Positions 24,217-32,508 of a DNA stretch of 36,026 nucleotides are shown here, piece after piece (within the stretch, counting starts at the first letter, position 1; each line of letters opens with the position of its first letter). Both the position numbers and the translations under genes were made by a program. Source of the stretch: Fidelibacterota bacterium (GTDB taxonomy: Bacteria; Marinisomatota; Marinisomatia; Marinisomatales; UBA1611). Under the pieces are notes generated by a model. The model did not search any database and was not told the origin of the DNA. It was given only the letters and a program-made list of their open reading frames with translations. The DNA lies in the NCBI GenBank assembly GCA_002722105.1, contig PBKF01000063.1:1-36026 (forward strand), read 5' to 3'.

Positions 24217-25857
24217 ATGCCTAAAATATATCATTATAATAAAAATCTAACATTAAGATATTTGTTTTATAGGCTAAGTTTCCGAAACCATTATTATTGG
24301 GGATCCAAGAATAAAAAAGATAACATCTCTATGCCTCCAAGTAAAAAGTATTATAAATATTCCGCCAATGCACGAAACCAAGTTGAATCATATTATAATC
24401 AATATTATAGTGATGCTTCTTTTGATAAAGTATTTTTGTCTTACATAAAGAAATCTATAATTTTAAAATATCTAGATTATTATGCTTTTAGAAAGGCCAT
24501 TCCAAACTCAAGTTCGATTATAGTTAACTCACCTTATTATTTTTCTGATATATATGAATCGAGAAAGCCAAAAGTAAGAGCAAGTTCTTTATACAAATTA
24601 TTTTTAGGTTATATAAAGTTATTCAGTTTATTCTTTAGTTCATTATTTATATCATTAATTTCATATAATAAAGTAAAATTACCACAAGTAGTATATATTA
24701 GAAAAAAGGCCTATCATGATTTAGGCATTGGTGAATTGATTGGAAAAGAAATTTCTAATAATGGTATCAGTTATTTAAAAATTATAAAAGGTTTTATATA
24801 TAAATCTCCTTTAACAGGTTTTTTATGTTTAAATAGATTAAAAGGTTCAGTTTTTCGAACAATTAAATCTTTTATACAAACTATTTATTTAAGTATAGTT
24901 GATTTAAAATATTTTTTATTCTCAAACATTCCATTTAATTATTTTCAATCATTTTTAGTTGATACTTATTTTGCATATAATTTCCTAAATATTAATTCAA
25001 AAATTTATACTGGAAACCTACTTGATAAACCTTTTTATGTTTTATTAAATAGATATAAAAAAGAACAATTATTATGTTCAATAAATGAATCATTCTTTTA
25101 TCCTCCTTTTATCAGCTTTGATTATAATTATTTAGATGTTTATTATGCTATGAATTCAATTGATAAAAATACAATTAATTATAATGGCGGAAATATAAAA
25201 GAATATAAATATGTTGAATTCTTTAGAAAAAATCTACTGACTTCTTCAAATAGAATTTCTGATGATTTACAATCGAAAATCCCTTTATTTTCAAAAACAA
25301 TTTTAATCACTACGATACAATCACCACATAATTTATATACACAATGGTCCCCTAATGATTTATGCGCCTTTATTTTAAAGATCTTTGAGCTTTCAAAAAA
25401 AATGGATAATTATTTATTTATAATAAAAGAGAAGAAAGGTGAGTTAAGGTATTTATCAAAGAAAATGAAAGATAGTCTTTTTATTCAAAATAATATTTTA
25501 GTAATTGATTCTTCTGTACCTAGGTTATTAAAAGAAAACCAGTTTGAAGATATTATATCTATTAGTGATTTATTAATATCAATGTCTCATACATCTACAA
25601 CAATTTGGCAATTTTTATCAAATAATAAACCTGCAATTGCAGTTAATGAAAATCATCCAAATAGTTTTCTAAAAAAATATGATAATTTTGAAGTTTGTCT
25701 TGATGAATTAGATATTGCTGTTACTTATTGGCTAACACTTGATAATAGTAAATGGAATAAATTACAAAATGAAATTTCAATAAATGTAAATATAGGTGAA
25801 GGTAAAGGATTAAATCAGGTTGGTTCTGATATTTTAGATAGGATAAATAAATATTAG
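24217..25857 (+). CDS. Second large GT-B-like putative glycosyltransferase, family not recognised
   Basis: A 546-residue protein, rich in Tyr, Phe, Lys and Asn. The N-terminal 60 residues are basic; a hydrophobic stretch around residues 128-150 (LFLGYIKLFSLFFSSLFISL) could be a membrane anchor. The C-terminal 200 residues look like the donor half of a GT-B enzyme: ITTIQSPHNLYTQWSP, then IIKEKKGEL, VIDSSVPRLL and DIISISDLLISMSHTSTTIW followed by NNKPAIAVNE. The arrangement (SDLLISMSHTST then KPAI) resembles capsule and teichoic-type transferases. It differs from the 15707 protein in sequence but has a similar layout. It stands alone between two non-coding gaps. A role in glycan assembly is inferred; donor and acceptor are unknown. 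Confidence 0.45.
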   Translation: MPKIYHYNKNLTLRYLFYRLSFRNHYYWGSKNKKDNISMPPSKKYYKYSANARNQVESYYNQYYSDASFDKVFLSYIKKSIILKYLDYYAFRKAIPNSSSIIVNSPYYFSDIYESRKPKVRASSLYKLFLGYIKLFSLFFSSLFISLISYNKVKLPQVVYIRKKAYHDLGIGELIGKEISNNGISYLKIIKGFIYKSPLTGFLCLNRLKGSVFRTIKSFIQTIYLSIVDLKYFLFSNIPFNYFQSFLVDTYFAYNFLNINSKIYTGNLLDKPFYVLLNRYKKEQLLCSINESFFYPPFISFDYNYLDVYYAMNSIDKNTINYNGGNIKEYKYVEFFRKNLLTSSNRISDDLQSKIPLFSKTILITTIQSPHNLYTQWSPNDLCAFILKIFELSKKMDNYLFIIKEKKGELRYLSKKMKDSLFIQNNILVIDSSVPRLLKENQFEDIISISDLLISMSHTSTTIWQFLSNNKPAIAVNENHPNSFLKKYDNFEVCLDELDIAVTYWLTLDNSKWNKLQNEISINVNIGEGKGLNQVGSDILDRINKY

Positions 25858-25937
25858 TATTTAATCCTTGTGTATTTATATCGTATTTAAAATGTGTTTT
25901 CCATATTAGGCTTTAATAAATATAAAGGAATTATATT

Positions 25938-27113
25938 ATGAAAATTGTCAAAATAGATACCTTGCATTGTGATGCAGGTTGGCGTCCTTGGACATTTATA
26001 AAAATAACAACTGATTCAAATATTATAGGTTGGAGTGAATGCACTGACTCTCATGGGTCTCCTTTGGGTATTGAAGGGGTTGTTAAAGATTTAACAAATT
26101 TATTAATAGGTAGAGATCCTAGATTAATAGAAAAACTGTTATGGGAAATGAACTCACGTACTCGTCAAAGTCGTGGTTCAATTATACAAAAGGCTATAGG
26201 AGGTATTGAAAATGCGCTCTGGGACATAAAAGCAAAAGCTCTAGAGGTTCCTGTATATGAACTTTTGGGCGGGCCTATTCGAGAAATAATCCCCGTATAT
26301 TGGTCTCATTGTGGTACTTCACGTGTGAGAGCATGGGATACTATTAATAAGTCTCAGATTAAATCTAATAATGATGTTAAAATGTTTGGTAAAGAGATAC
26401 GTAATTCTGGGTATAATACTATTAAATCAAATATAGCTGTCTTGGGTAAAAAACCTTATGTGTATATGCCAGGATTTTTTAAGAGTAAAGGTGATCCTGC
26501 ATTAAATGCTGATAGTAAAATTCTTTCTGCAATTGATAATTGGGTTGGAATATTGCGTGATTCAGTTGGCTCAGATATTGATATTGCAATAGATTTAAAT
26601 TTTAATTTTAAAACTGAAGGTTATATAAAAGTTGGCAGAATGCTTGAACAATATAATTTAAGTTGGCTGGAAATTGATTCTTATGATCCAGTTGCTCTTT
26701 CTTATATTAAAGATTCAGTAGCAACACCTATTAAGTCTTGCGAGAATCTATACGGAGCTTATCAATATCGGCCATTCTTTGAAAACCGTTCTATGGATAT
26801 AGCTTCTATTGATGTAATATGGAATGGATTGCTTGGTTCTAAAAAGATTGCTGATATGGCAGATCTTTATGAAATGAATATTTCACCTCATAACTATAAT
26901 GGTCATCTATCAACATTTATTAGTATGCAATTTTGTTCTTTAGTTCCAAACTTGCGTATAGCAGAAATAGATGTTGATGATGTGCCTTGGAGAGAAGAAA
27001 TTTTTACTAATTTACCAGATATTCAAAATGGTTATCTAAAATTATCAAAGAGACCGGGCTGGGGAACAGATGTTGATGAAAATCAATTAAAAAAATATAA
27101 ATGGCCAAAGTAG
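25938..27113 (+). CDS. Enolase-superfamily (mandelate racemase/acid-sugar dehydratase-like) enzyme
   Basis: A 391-residue enzyme of the MR/MLE group. The capping-domain motif GGIENALWDIKAKALEVPVY is at about 88-107. In the barrel, K163 (YNTIKSN) is the second-strand Lys with Asn two residues on, a K-x-N pattern also seen in galactonate dehydratase. Metal ligands are probably D219 (AIDLNFNF), E245 (WLEIDSY) and E269 (SCENLYG), and H318 (SPHNYNG) is the candidate base on the seventh strand. The His found two residues after the first metal Asp in galactonate/mannonate dehydratases is Asn here. AAAGGAA at 25924-25930 is a clear Shine-Dalgarno. A sugar-acid dehydratase would yield a 2-keto-3-deoxy acid, the substrate type of the NeuA-like enzyme two genes later; this link is inference. 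Confidence 0.8.
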   Translation: MKIVKIDTLHCDAGWRPWTFIKITTDSNIIGWSECTDSHGSPLGIEGVVKDLTNLLIGRDPRLIEKLLWEMNSRTRQSRGSIIQKAIGGIENALWDIKAKALEVPVYELLGGPIREIIPVYWSHCGTSRVRAWDTINKSQIKSNNDVKMFGKEIRNSGYNTIKSNIAVLGKKPYVYMPGFFKSKGDPALNADSKILSAIDNWVGILRDSVGSDIDIAIDLNFNFKTEGYIKVGRMLEQYNLSWLEIDSYDPVALSYIKDSVATPIKSCENLYGAYQYRPFFENRSMDIASIDVIWNGLLGSKKIADMADLYEMNISPHNYNGHLSTFISMQFCSLVPNLRIAEIDVDDVPWREEIFTNLPDIQNGYLKLSKRPGWGTDVDENQLKKYKWPK

Positions 27114-28018
27114 AAAGAAAACCGCGAATAGCTATATTGGGTTCAGGTTCTGTTGGTGGATTTTTAGCTACTATTTTTTATAATTATGGATATAACGTCT
27201 GTTGTATTGGAAGCAACAAAAGTATTAATGATATTAATCAGAATGGAATTACTCTAAACAGTAAGAAATTTGGTCGTTTGCATGCTAAACCTGATGTAAG
27301 CATAAATTTAAACCATAAAGTTGATTTATTATTTATTACAGTAAAAAGTCCATTTCTTAATGATGCAATTAAATATGTTATTAATTCAAATCAAGAAATT
27401 AAAGCTATTATTCCTTTGCTAAATGGGATAGAGCATATTGATTATTTAAGAAGAAAATTAGGAAATAATTTGATAGTAGGAATGATTACTGGACAATTTA
27501 TTCGTGAAAATCACACTTATTTAAAACATACTACTTCACATGTAAAAATAGATTTAGCATCTGCAGATTTATCTTTTGTTCAATTATCCAAAGCAGCTAA
27601 AATAATTTCTAATACTGGAATTGATGTTAAAATACATGAAACTGAAACAAATGTAGTATGGGAAAAACTAGTTAAATTAAATGCGCTGGCATGTACAACT
27701 GTAGCAAGTATGAAATCACTTGGTTCTATACGATTAGATAAGTTTTGGAAAAAAAAATTAAAAGAAATTATTAAAGAAGGTGCGAGTGTTGCTAAAGCTG
27801 ATGGTGCAAATATAATAGAAAACAATATTATTCAGGATATTCAACAATTGCCTGCTGAATTATCTACATCTCTTCAAAGAGATATTCAAAAAGGTGTCCC
27901 TTCTGAATTTGATTCTATCATAGGAGCTGTTATAAGAAAAGGTGAGTATCATAATATTGAATGTAAAATTATGAAAGATTTATATCATAAAATCAAGTAT
28001 AGATATAAATTATCTTGA
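27101..28018 (+). CDS. Ketopantoate reductase-like (PanE/ApbA family) oxidoreductase
   Basis: A 305-residue NADPH-dependent reductase. ILGSGSVGGFLA (12-23) is the cofactor loop, VKSPF at 81-85 is family-typical, K189 in VVWEKLVKLNALA is the catalytic lysine position, and TSLQRDIQKGVPSEFDSI (255-272) with E269 is the substrate-binding region of ketopantoate reductases. Although the motifs are all present, a gene in a sugar cluster, overlapping an enolase-superfamily gene by 13 bp, is unlikely to serve pantothenate synthesis. A reduction at a 2-keto acid or branched keto sugar is more likely. Alternative: a genuine panE relocated into the locus; the neighbours argue against it. Confidence 0.82.
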   Translation: MAKVERKPRIAILGSGSVGGFLATIFYNYGYNVCCIGSNKSINDINQNGITLNSKKFGRLHAKPDVSINLNHKVDLLFITVKSPFLNDAIKYVINSNQEIKAIIPLLNGIEHIDYLRRKLGNNLIVGMITGQFIRENHTYLKHTTSHVKIDLASADLSFVQLSKAAKIISNTGIDVKIHETETNVVWEKLVKLNALACTTVASMKSLGSIRLDKFWKKKLKEIIKEGASVAKADGANIIENNIIQDIQQLPAELSTSLQRDIQKGVPSEFDSIIGAVIRKGEYHNIECKIMKDLYHKIKYRYKLS

Positions 28019-28028
28019 TTAATCAAAA

Positions 28029-28766
28029 ATGAAAAAAAATAATCTTAAAATATTAGCAATCATTGGGGCAAGATCGGGATCAAAAGGAGTCGTAGATAAA
28101 AATATTAAATCGTTTTTAGGTCAACCATTGATTGCTCGTATCATCGAAACTGCCCATAAATCCCGTTATATAAATAAAGTAATTGTATCAACTGATTCTA
28201 AAAAATATGCTAATATTGCTAAGGATTGTGGCGCTGATGTTCCTTTTCTTAGGCCTAAGAAATTATCTCTTGATTATTCCCCAGAAATTGAATATGTATC
28301 ACATGCAATTAAATGGTTAGATAAAGAAATAAATTATCAACCTGATTTTATAGTTAGACTTTTGCCAACTATACCTCTTCAACAAGCTAATGATATTGAT
28401 TCTTGTATAGAAAAGTTATTTAATGATTCTAAAGCTGATTCGGCAGTTGTTATATCTGAAGCTAGACAGCATCCAATGAAATCACTAAAAATAATTAAAG
28501 ATTCTGATGGTAAAGAAAAACTTGTAACTTATTTTTCTAATTCAGGTAGGAAAGTGACACCTATTTCGAGACAAAGTTATGATAAAGCATATTTTAGAAG
28601 TAATGTCATTGTTTTTAAAAGAAATACTTTGTTAAAAACGAAATCTCTTACAGGTGATATTGTTCGCTTTCATGAGATAGAACAAGAACGATCTATAGAT
28701 ATAGATTCTGAACTTGATTTTATTATTGCAGAATATTTATATACTAATTATTTAAAAAGAGAATAA
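28029..28766 (+). CDS. NeuA-like acylneuraminate/CMP-ulosonate cytidylyltransferase
   Basis: A 245-residue cytidylyltransferase. The signature IIGARSGSKGVVDKNIK (11-27) is the NeuA CTP-binding loop, followed by KVIVSTDSKKYANIA, the RLLPTIPLQQANDID segment and ISEARQHPMKSLKII, and it ends with SIDIDSELDFIIAEYL, the C-terminal DID-x-x-x-D motif. It is a third distinct CMP-sugar synthetase in the locus, with no NeuB next to it: its neighbours are an enolase-superfamily enzyme, a ketopantoate-reductase-like enzyme and a transketolase. It may therefore activate a keto-acid made by a different route. It lies 10 bp after the reductase gene and 9 bp before the transketolase gene. Confidence 0.85.
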   Translation: MKKNNLKILAIIGARSGSKGVVDKNIKSFLGQPLIARIIETAHKSRYINKVIVSTDSKKYANIAKDCGADVPFLRPKKLSLDYSPEIEYVSHAIKWLDKEINYQPDFIVRLLPTIPLQQANDIDSCIEKLFNDSKADSAVVISEARQHPMKSLKIIKDSDGKEKLVTYFSNSGRKVTPISRQSYDKAYFRSNVIVFKRNTLLKTKSLTGDIVRFHEIEQERSIDIDSELDFIIAEYLYTNYLKRE

Positions 28767-28775
28767 TAACTATTT

Positions 28776-30728
28776 ATGTATAAGATAATTTCAAAAAAAG
28801 AATATGATAAAATTTATTTATCAAAAATAAATAAATACGAGAAACTAAAATTAATATCAGAAATTTGTCGATTTAATACAATAACAGCTGTGAAAAAGGC
28901 AGGGTCTGGGCATCTAGGATCAAGTTTTAGTGCAATGGATATAATAGTTTATTTATATCACAAATTGATTAATATACTTGATGTTGGTTTAGATTCACCA
29001 AACAGAGATATTTATTTTTCCTCAAAAGGTCATGATGTCCCTGGATTATATTCGTTGTTTTATTTATTAGGTATAATCCCTCTTGATAAACTTCTTTTAT
29101 TAAGAAGAATTGATGGATTAGATGGCCATCCTGAGAAACATATTCCAGGTATCGAGGCAAACTCGGGGTCACTTGGTATGGGAATTTCAAAAGCTAGAGG
29201 AATGGCATGGGCCAAAAAATACAACCAGAATAAAGGTAATGTATATGTAATGGTAGGAGATGGGGAATTACAAGAGGGACAAAACTTTGAAGCTCTTCAA
29301 TCGACTATAAGCCAAGAGATAACTAATTTAACAGTCATAGTTGATCATAATAAATATCAGACTGATGATAAAATTGAAAATGTTGTTTCTTTAGGTAACT
29401 TAAAGGAAAAACTTGAATCTTTTGGATGGTATGTTCATCAATTTGATGGTCATAATTATAATGAAATAGAAAAAGCTTTTAAGCTATCTAGCGAATGCAA
29501 TAACCTACCAAAAATTTTAATTGCTAATACTATAAAGGGTAAAGGCGTTTCATTTATGGAGCCAGGGAAAAATAAAGGATATTATAATTGGCACTCTGGT
29601 GCCCCTGATGATAAATCATTTGAATTAGCAATAAATGAATTAACAAGCAGTTTAAATGAAAGATGCTTAGTTAATAAAATTTCAAATATTAAATATTTAA
29701 ACATAAGTGATAATTTTAAAAAGAATGATAAATCTATTTCCTCTGAATATGTTGCTGATGGTTATGGTGAAGAGCTAGTTGAATTAGCAAGAGAAAGAAA
29801 GGAAATTATAGTTTTAGATGGAGATTTATCAGCAGATTGTAGGATTAGAGGGTTTGAAAAAGAATTTCCAGACCGTTTTATTGAAAATGGTATTGCTGAG
29901 CAAGATATGGTATCAATGGCGGGTGGATTAGCATCTCAAGGATTATTACCTATTGTAAATTCTTTTGCAAGTTTTCTTTCATCTCGTCCAAATGAGCAGA
30001 TATATAATAATACTTGTGAAAATACTAAAATAATTTATGCATGTCATTTTGCAGGAATTATTCCTGCTGGACCAGGAAAATCACATCAAAGTATAAGAGA
30101 TATTTCTCTTTTCTCTTCTTTAGGGAATGTTACAATTTTTCAACCATCTTCATCTGAAGAAGCAAAACTTGGTTTAAAATATTTTGTGGATATAGAATCT
30201 GGCGCATGTGTTTTAAGAATGAATATCGGGCCTTCTCCAAGAATTATTTCTTTACCTAATGATTATAGTCTCCAAAAAGGAAAAGGATTTAGCATAAATG
30301 AAGGAAGAGACATAGTTATTGTATCCTATGGACCTGTTATGCTGAATGAAGCAATTACTGCTGCATCAATCTTATCAAATATTGATGTTCAAGCAAAAGT
30401 AATTAATATGCCATGGCTTAATTATATTGATTTTGAATGGTTAAATAATGAAATAGGTGAGTGCACAATTATATATGTAATTGATGATCATAGTGAAATT
30501 GGTGGATTAGGGGACTATTTAATATCGCAAATCACCAATCTTTCAGTAAAGATTGTAAAGCTTGGTTTAAAGTCATTGCCTAAATGCGGAAGTCCGTTGG
30601 AAGTGTTAAAGGCTCATAAGCTTGATGGTAAATCAATTGCAAAATTAATAAGTGTAGAATTAAATAAATCAATAGATGACTTTAATGATAATAATAATAT
30701 TCAATACACTAATGAAGCGCCCCAATAA
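28776..30728 (+). CDS. Transketolase, full-length single chain, in a sugar cluster
   Basis: A 650-residue thiamine diphosphate enzyme with all three parts: PP domain (1-290), Pyr domain (about 325-490) and C-terminal domain. The cofactor motif is GDGELQEG at 161-168 with N192 (VDHNKYQ) as the metal ligand. His residues corresponding to the transketolase active site appear in GSGHLGSS, SSKGHDVPG, LDGHPEKH, NWHSGAPDD and GKSHQS. The proton-relay Glu is in IENGIAEQDMV. It lies directly after the NeuA-like gene. Transketolases move a two-carbon ketol unit between sugars; here a role in lengthening or branching a sugar precursor is inferred, since a central-metabolism transketolase would not be expected inside this operon. 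In many genomes the cluster-borne form is split into two genes; this one is fused. Confidence 0.88.
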   Translation: MYKIISKKEYDKIYLSKINKYEKLKLISEICRFNTITAVKKAGSGHLGSSFSAMDIIVYLYHKLINILDVGLDSPNRDIYFSSKGHDVPGLYSLFYLLGIIPLDKLLLLRRIDGLDGHPEKHIPGIEANSGSLGMGISKARGMAWAKKYNQNKGNVYVMVGDGELQEGQNFEALQSTISQEITNLTVIVDHNKYQTDDKIENVVSLGNLKEKLESFGWYVHQFDGHNYNEIEKAFKLSSECNNLPKILIANTIKGKGVSFMEPGKNKGYYNWHSGAPDDKSFELAINELTSSLNERCLVNKISNIKYLNISDNFKKNDKSISSEYVADGYGEELVELARERKEIIVLDGDLSADCRIRGFEKEFPDRFIENGIAEQDMVSMAGGLASQGLLPIVNSFASFLSSRPNEQIYNNTCENTKIIYACHFAGIIPAGPGKSHQSIRDISLFSSLGNVTIFQPSSSEEAKLGLKYFVDIESGACVLRMNIGPSPRIISLPNDYSLQKGKGFSINEGRDIVIVSYGPVMLNEAITAASILSNIDVQAKVINMPWLNYIDFEWLNNEIGECTIIYVIDDHSEIGGLGDYLISQITNLSVKIVKLGLKSLPKCGSPLEVLKAHKLDGKSIAKLISVELNKSIDDFNDNNNIQYTNEAPQ

Positions 30729-30741
30729 ATACTAAGTAAGT

Positions 30742-32508
30742 ATGTGTGGGATTTTAGCAGTTTATTCAAAAAATGGACAATTACCAATAGATCGTTGTAA
30801 TAGTGCTCTAGAAAAACTTGATAAAAGAGGTCCAGATTTTAAATTTAGTAATATTTATTATGATGGCGCTTTATTTTTTGGACAAACTGTTTTATCTATA
30901 ACTGGAAATCCAAACGATTATATTACTTCATACCATAAATCATCTAATAACAGATATGATTTAGTACTTAATGGTGAGATTTATAATTATAAAGACTTGT
31001 ATAACAAATTTTTAAAAATAAATAAAATAAATAACAATACTAATAGTGATACAGAGACTTTAGTAAATCTCCATCAAATACTTCCTTTAGTTGAAGTGTA
31101 TAAAAATATTCGTGGAATGTTTGCCTACATCTTGTTTGACCATGTATCAAAATCTCTAATAATTGGAAGAGACCTTATAGGTGAAAAAATATTATACTAT
31201 TTTGAAAATGATAATTTTTTTATTGTATGTTCAGAAATAGGACCAATATTAAAAATAGTTCCAACTATTAAAGTAAATAAAGAACTTCTTAAGGAATATT
31301 TTTTTACAAGACATTTATTATCTCCAATTGAGACTTCTTTCGAAGGTATAAGATTAGTGAAGCCAGGATTTTTAAAGAAATACAATCTAGTTTCCAAGAG
31401 GTTTACAACCATATATAGCACAAAACCCGCTGATCTAATTGATCAAAATATTATTGAAGAAAACAAAAGAAAAACTTTTGATCAACTTTTGCTAGAACTA
31501 GAAGAAGTATTTATAAATACTTCAAAACAATTATCTCCTTCAATTGATTATTATTCAGTATTTAGTGGAGGTATTGATTCTTCTTTAGTGAGTTATTATA
31601 TGCAAAGAACTAATCCACCAACTGAGTTTATTTCATTACAATTTCCAGGTAAGGATAGTACTAATTTGCTTTTATCAAAATTTGAGAAAAAATTAAAACG
31701 AAAAATAAATAGTATTGAGGTCGATAAAAAAATATTCTTAAGTCATTTCCCAGAATGCTATGAGGCTGCATGTGCTCCTTTAGCAACTCATTCTTTTGTA
31801 TCCCAAGCAATAATGACTGCTCATTTAAAAAATAAAAATATTAAAATTTTAATTGGTGGGGATGGTGCAGATGAGTTATTTGGAGGTTATGAGTATTATA
31901 AAAATTTTAATAAAGAAATTAATTATTTTCCGAAAGTAAATCCTTCTGTATACAGTGGATTTGTTCCTTCAAAAATTAGTTTTTATAATTGGGTTCCAAG
32001 TAATCTAAAAGAAAAAATAAACAAAGAATGGTTAAATATATCAAAATATTATTCTTTTGAGAAAAATATTCATGAAAGATTATTGCAATCTGTATTATAT
32101 AGTGATACTGTAATTCAACTCGAATCAGTGGGTATTCGCTCTTCAGATACTATGTCAATGGTTAATTCAGTTGAATCAAGATCTTTTTTTCTTAGTTATG
32201 ATATGATAAAATTTGCTTTAAATCTTCCATCAAAATATAAAATAAATAATGATATCAATAATCCATTAATGTCAACTAAACCATTATTGAAAGCTCTTTA
32301 TGCAAATATTTTTGGTGAAAAATTAATATTTAAAAAACAAGGATTTTCAGGATATCCCAATGAAGCTGCGAATATGATTGTTGATAATAAATTTCCATTC
32401 TTAAACAAAATATTAGATATAAAGATCCCATTTAATGTTGACAGATCATTGGAATGGAAAATGATGAATGTGGAAATATTTTTAAATAACTATAGAGATC
32501 ATTTATGA
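30742..32508 (+). CDS. AsnB-type glutamine-dependent amidotransferase (asparagine synthetase family)
   Basis: A 588-residue enzyme. Cys2 (MCGILAVYS) is the glutaminase nucleophile; RGPDF, LNGEIYNY and the NSDTETL motif define the N-terminal Ntn domain (about 1-200). The synthetase domain has the PPi loop SGGIDSS at 275-281 and GGDGADELFGGYEYY at about 372-386. It is slightly shorter than standard AsnB proteins but complete. Homologues in O-antigen loci (for example the WbpS and WbtH types) amidate the carboxyl group of uronic acids, and with a UDP-GalA-forming epimerase and many sugar acids here, amidation of one of them is a reasonable inference. The stop overlaps the methyltransferase start by 4 bp (ATGA). 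Confidence 0.88.
   Translation: MCGILAVYSKNGQLPIDRCNSALEKLDKRGPDFKFSNIYYDGALFFGQTVLSITGNPNDYITSYHKSSNNRYDLVLNGEIYNYKDLYNKFLKINKINNNTNSDTETLVNLHQILPLVEVYKNIRGMFAYILFDHVSKSLIIGRDLIGEKILYYFENDNFFIVCSEIGPILKIVPTIKVNKELLKEYFFTRHLLSPIETSFEGIRLVKPGFLKKYNLVSKRFTTIYSTKPADLIDQNIIEENKRKTFDQLLLELEEVFINTSKQLSPSIDYYSVFSGGIDSSLVSYYMQRTNPPTEFISLQFPGKDSTNLLLSKFEKKLKRKINSIEVDKKIFLSHFPECYEAACAPLATHSFVSQAIMTAHLKNKNIKILIGGDGADELFGGYEYYKNFNKEINYFPKVNPSVYSGFVPSKISFYNWVPSNLKEKINKEWLNISKYYSFEKNIHERLLQSVLYSDTVIQLESVGIRSSDTMSMVNSVESRSFFLSYDMIKFALNLPSKYKINNDINNPLMSTKPLLKALYANIFGEKLIFKKQGFSGYPNEAANMIVDNKFPFLNKILDIKIPFNVDRSLEWKMMNVEIFLNNYRDHL

Noticed and set aside
27101..28018. Assignment as true panE of pantothenate biosynthesis
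   Set aside because: Motifs fit, but coupling to an enolase-superfamily gene and a NeuA-like gene makes a glycan role more likely; no other pantothenate gene is nearby.
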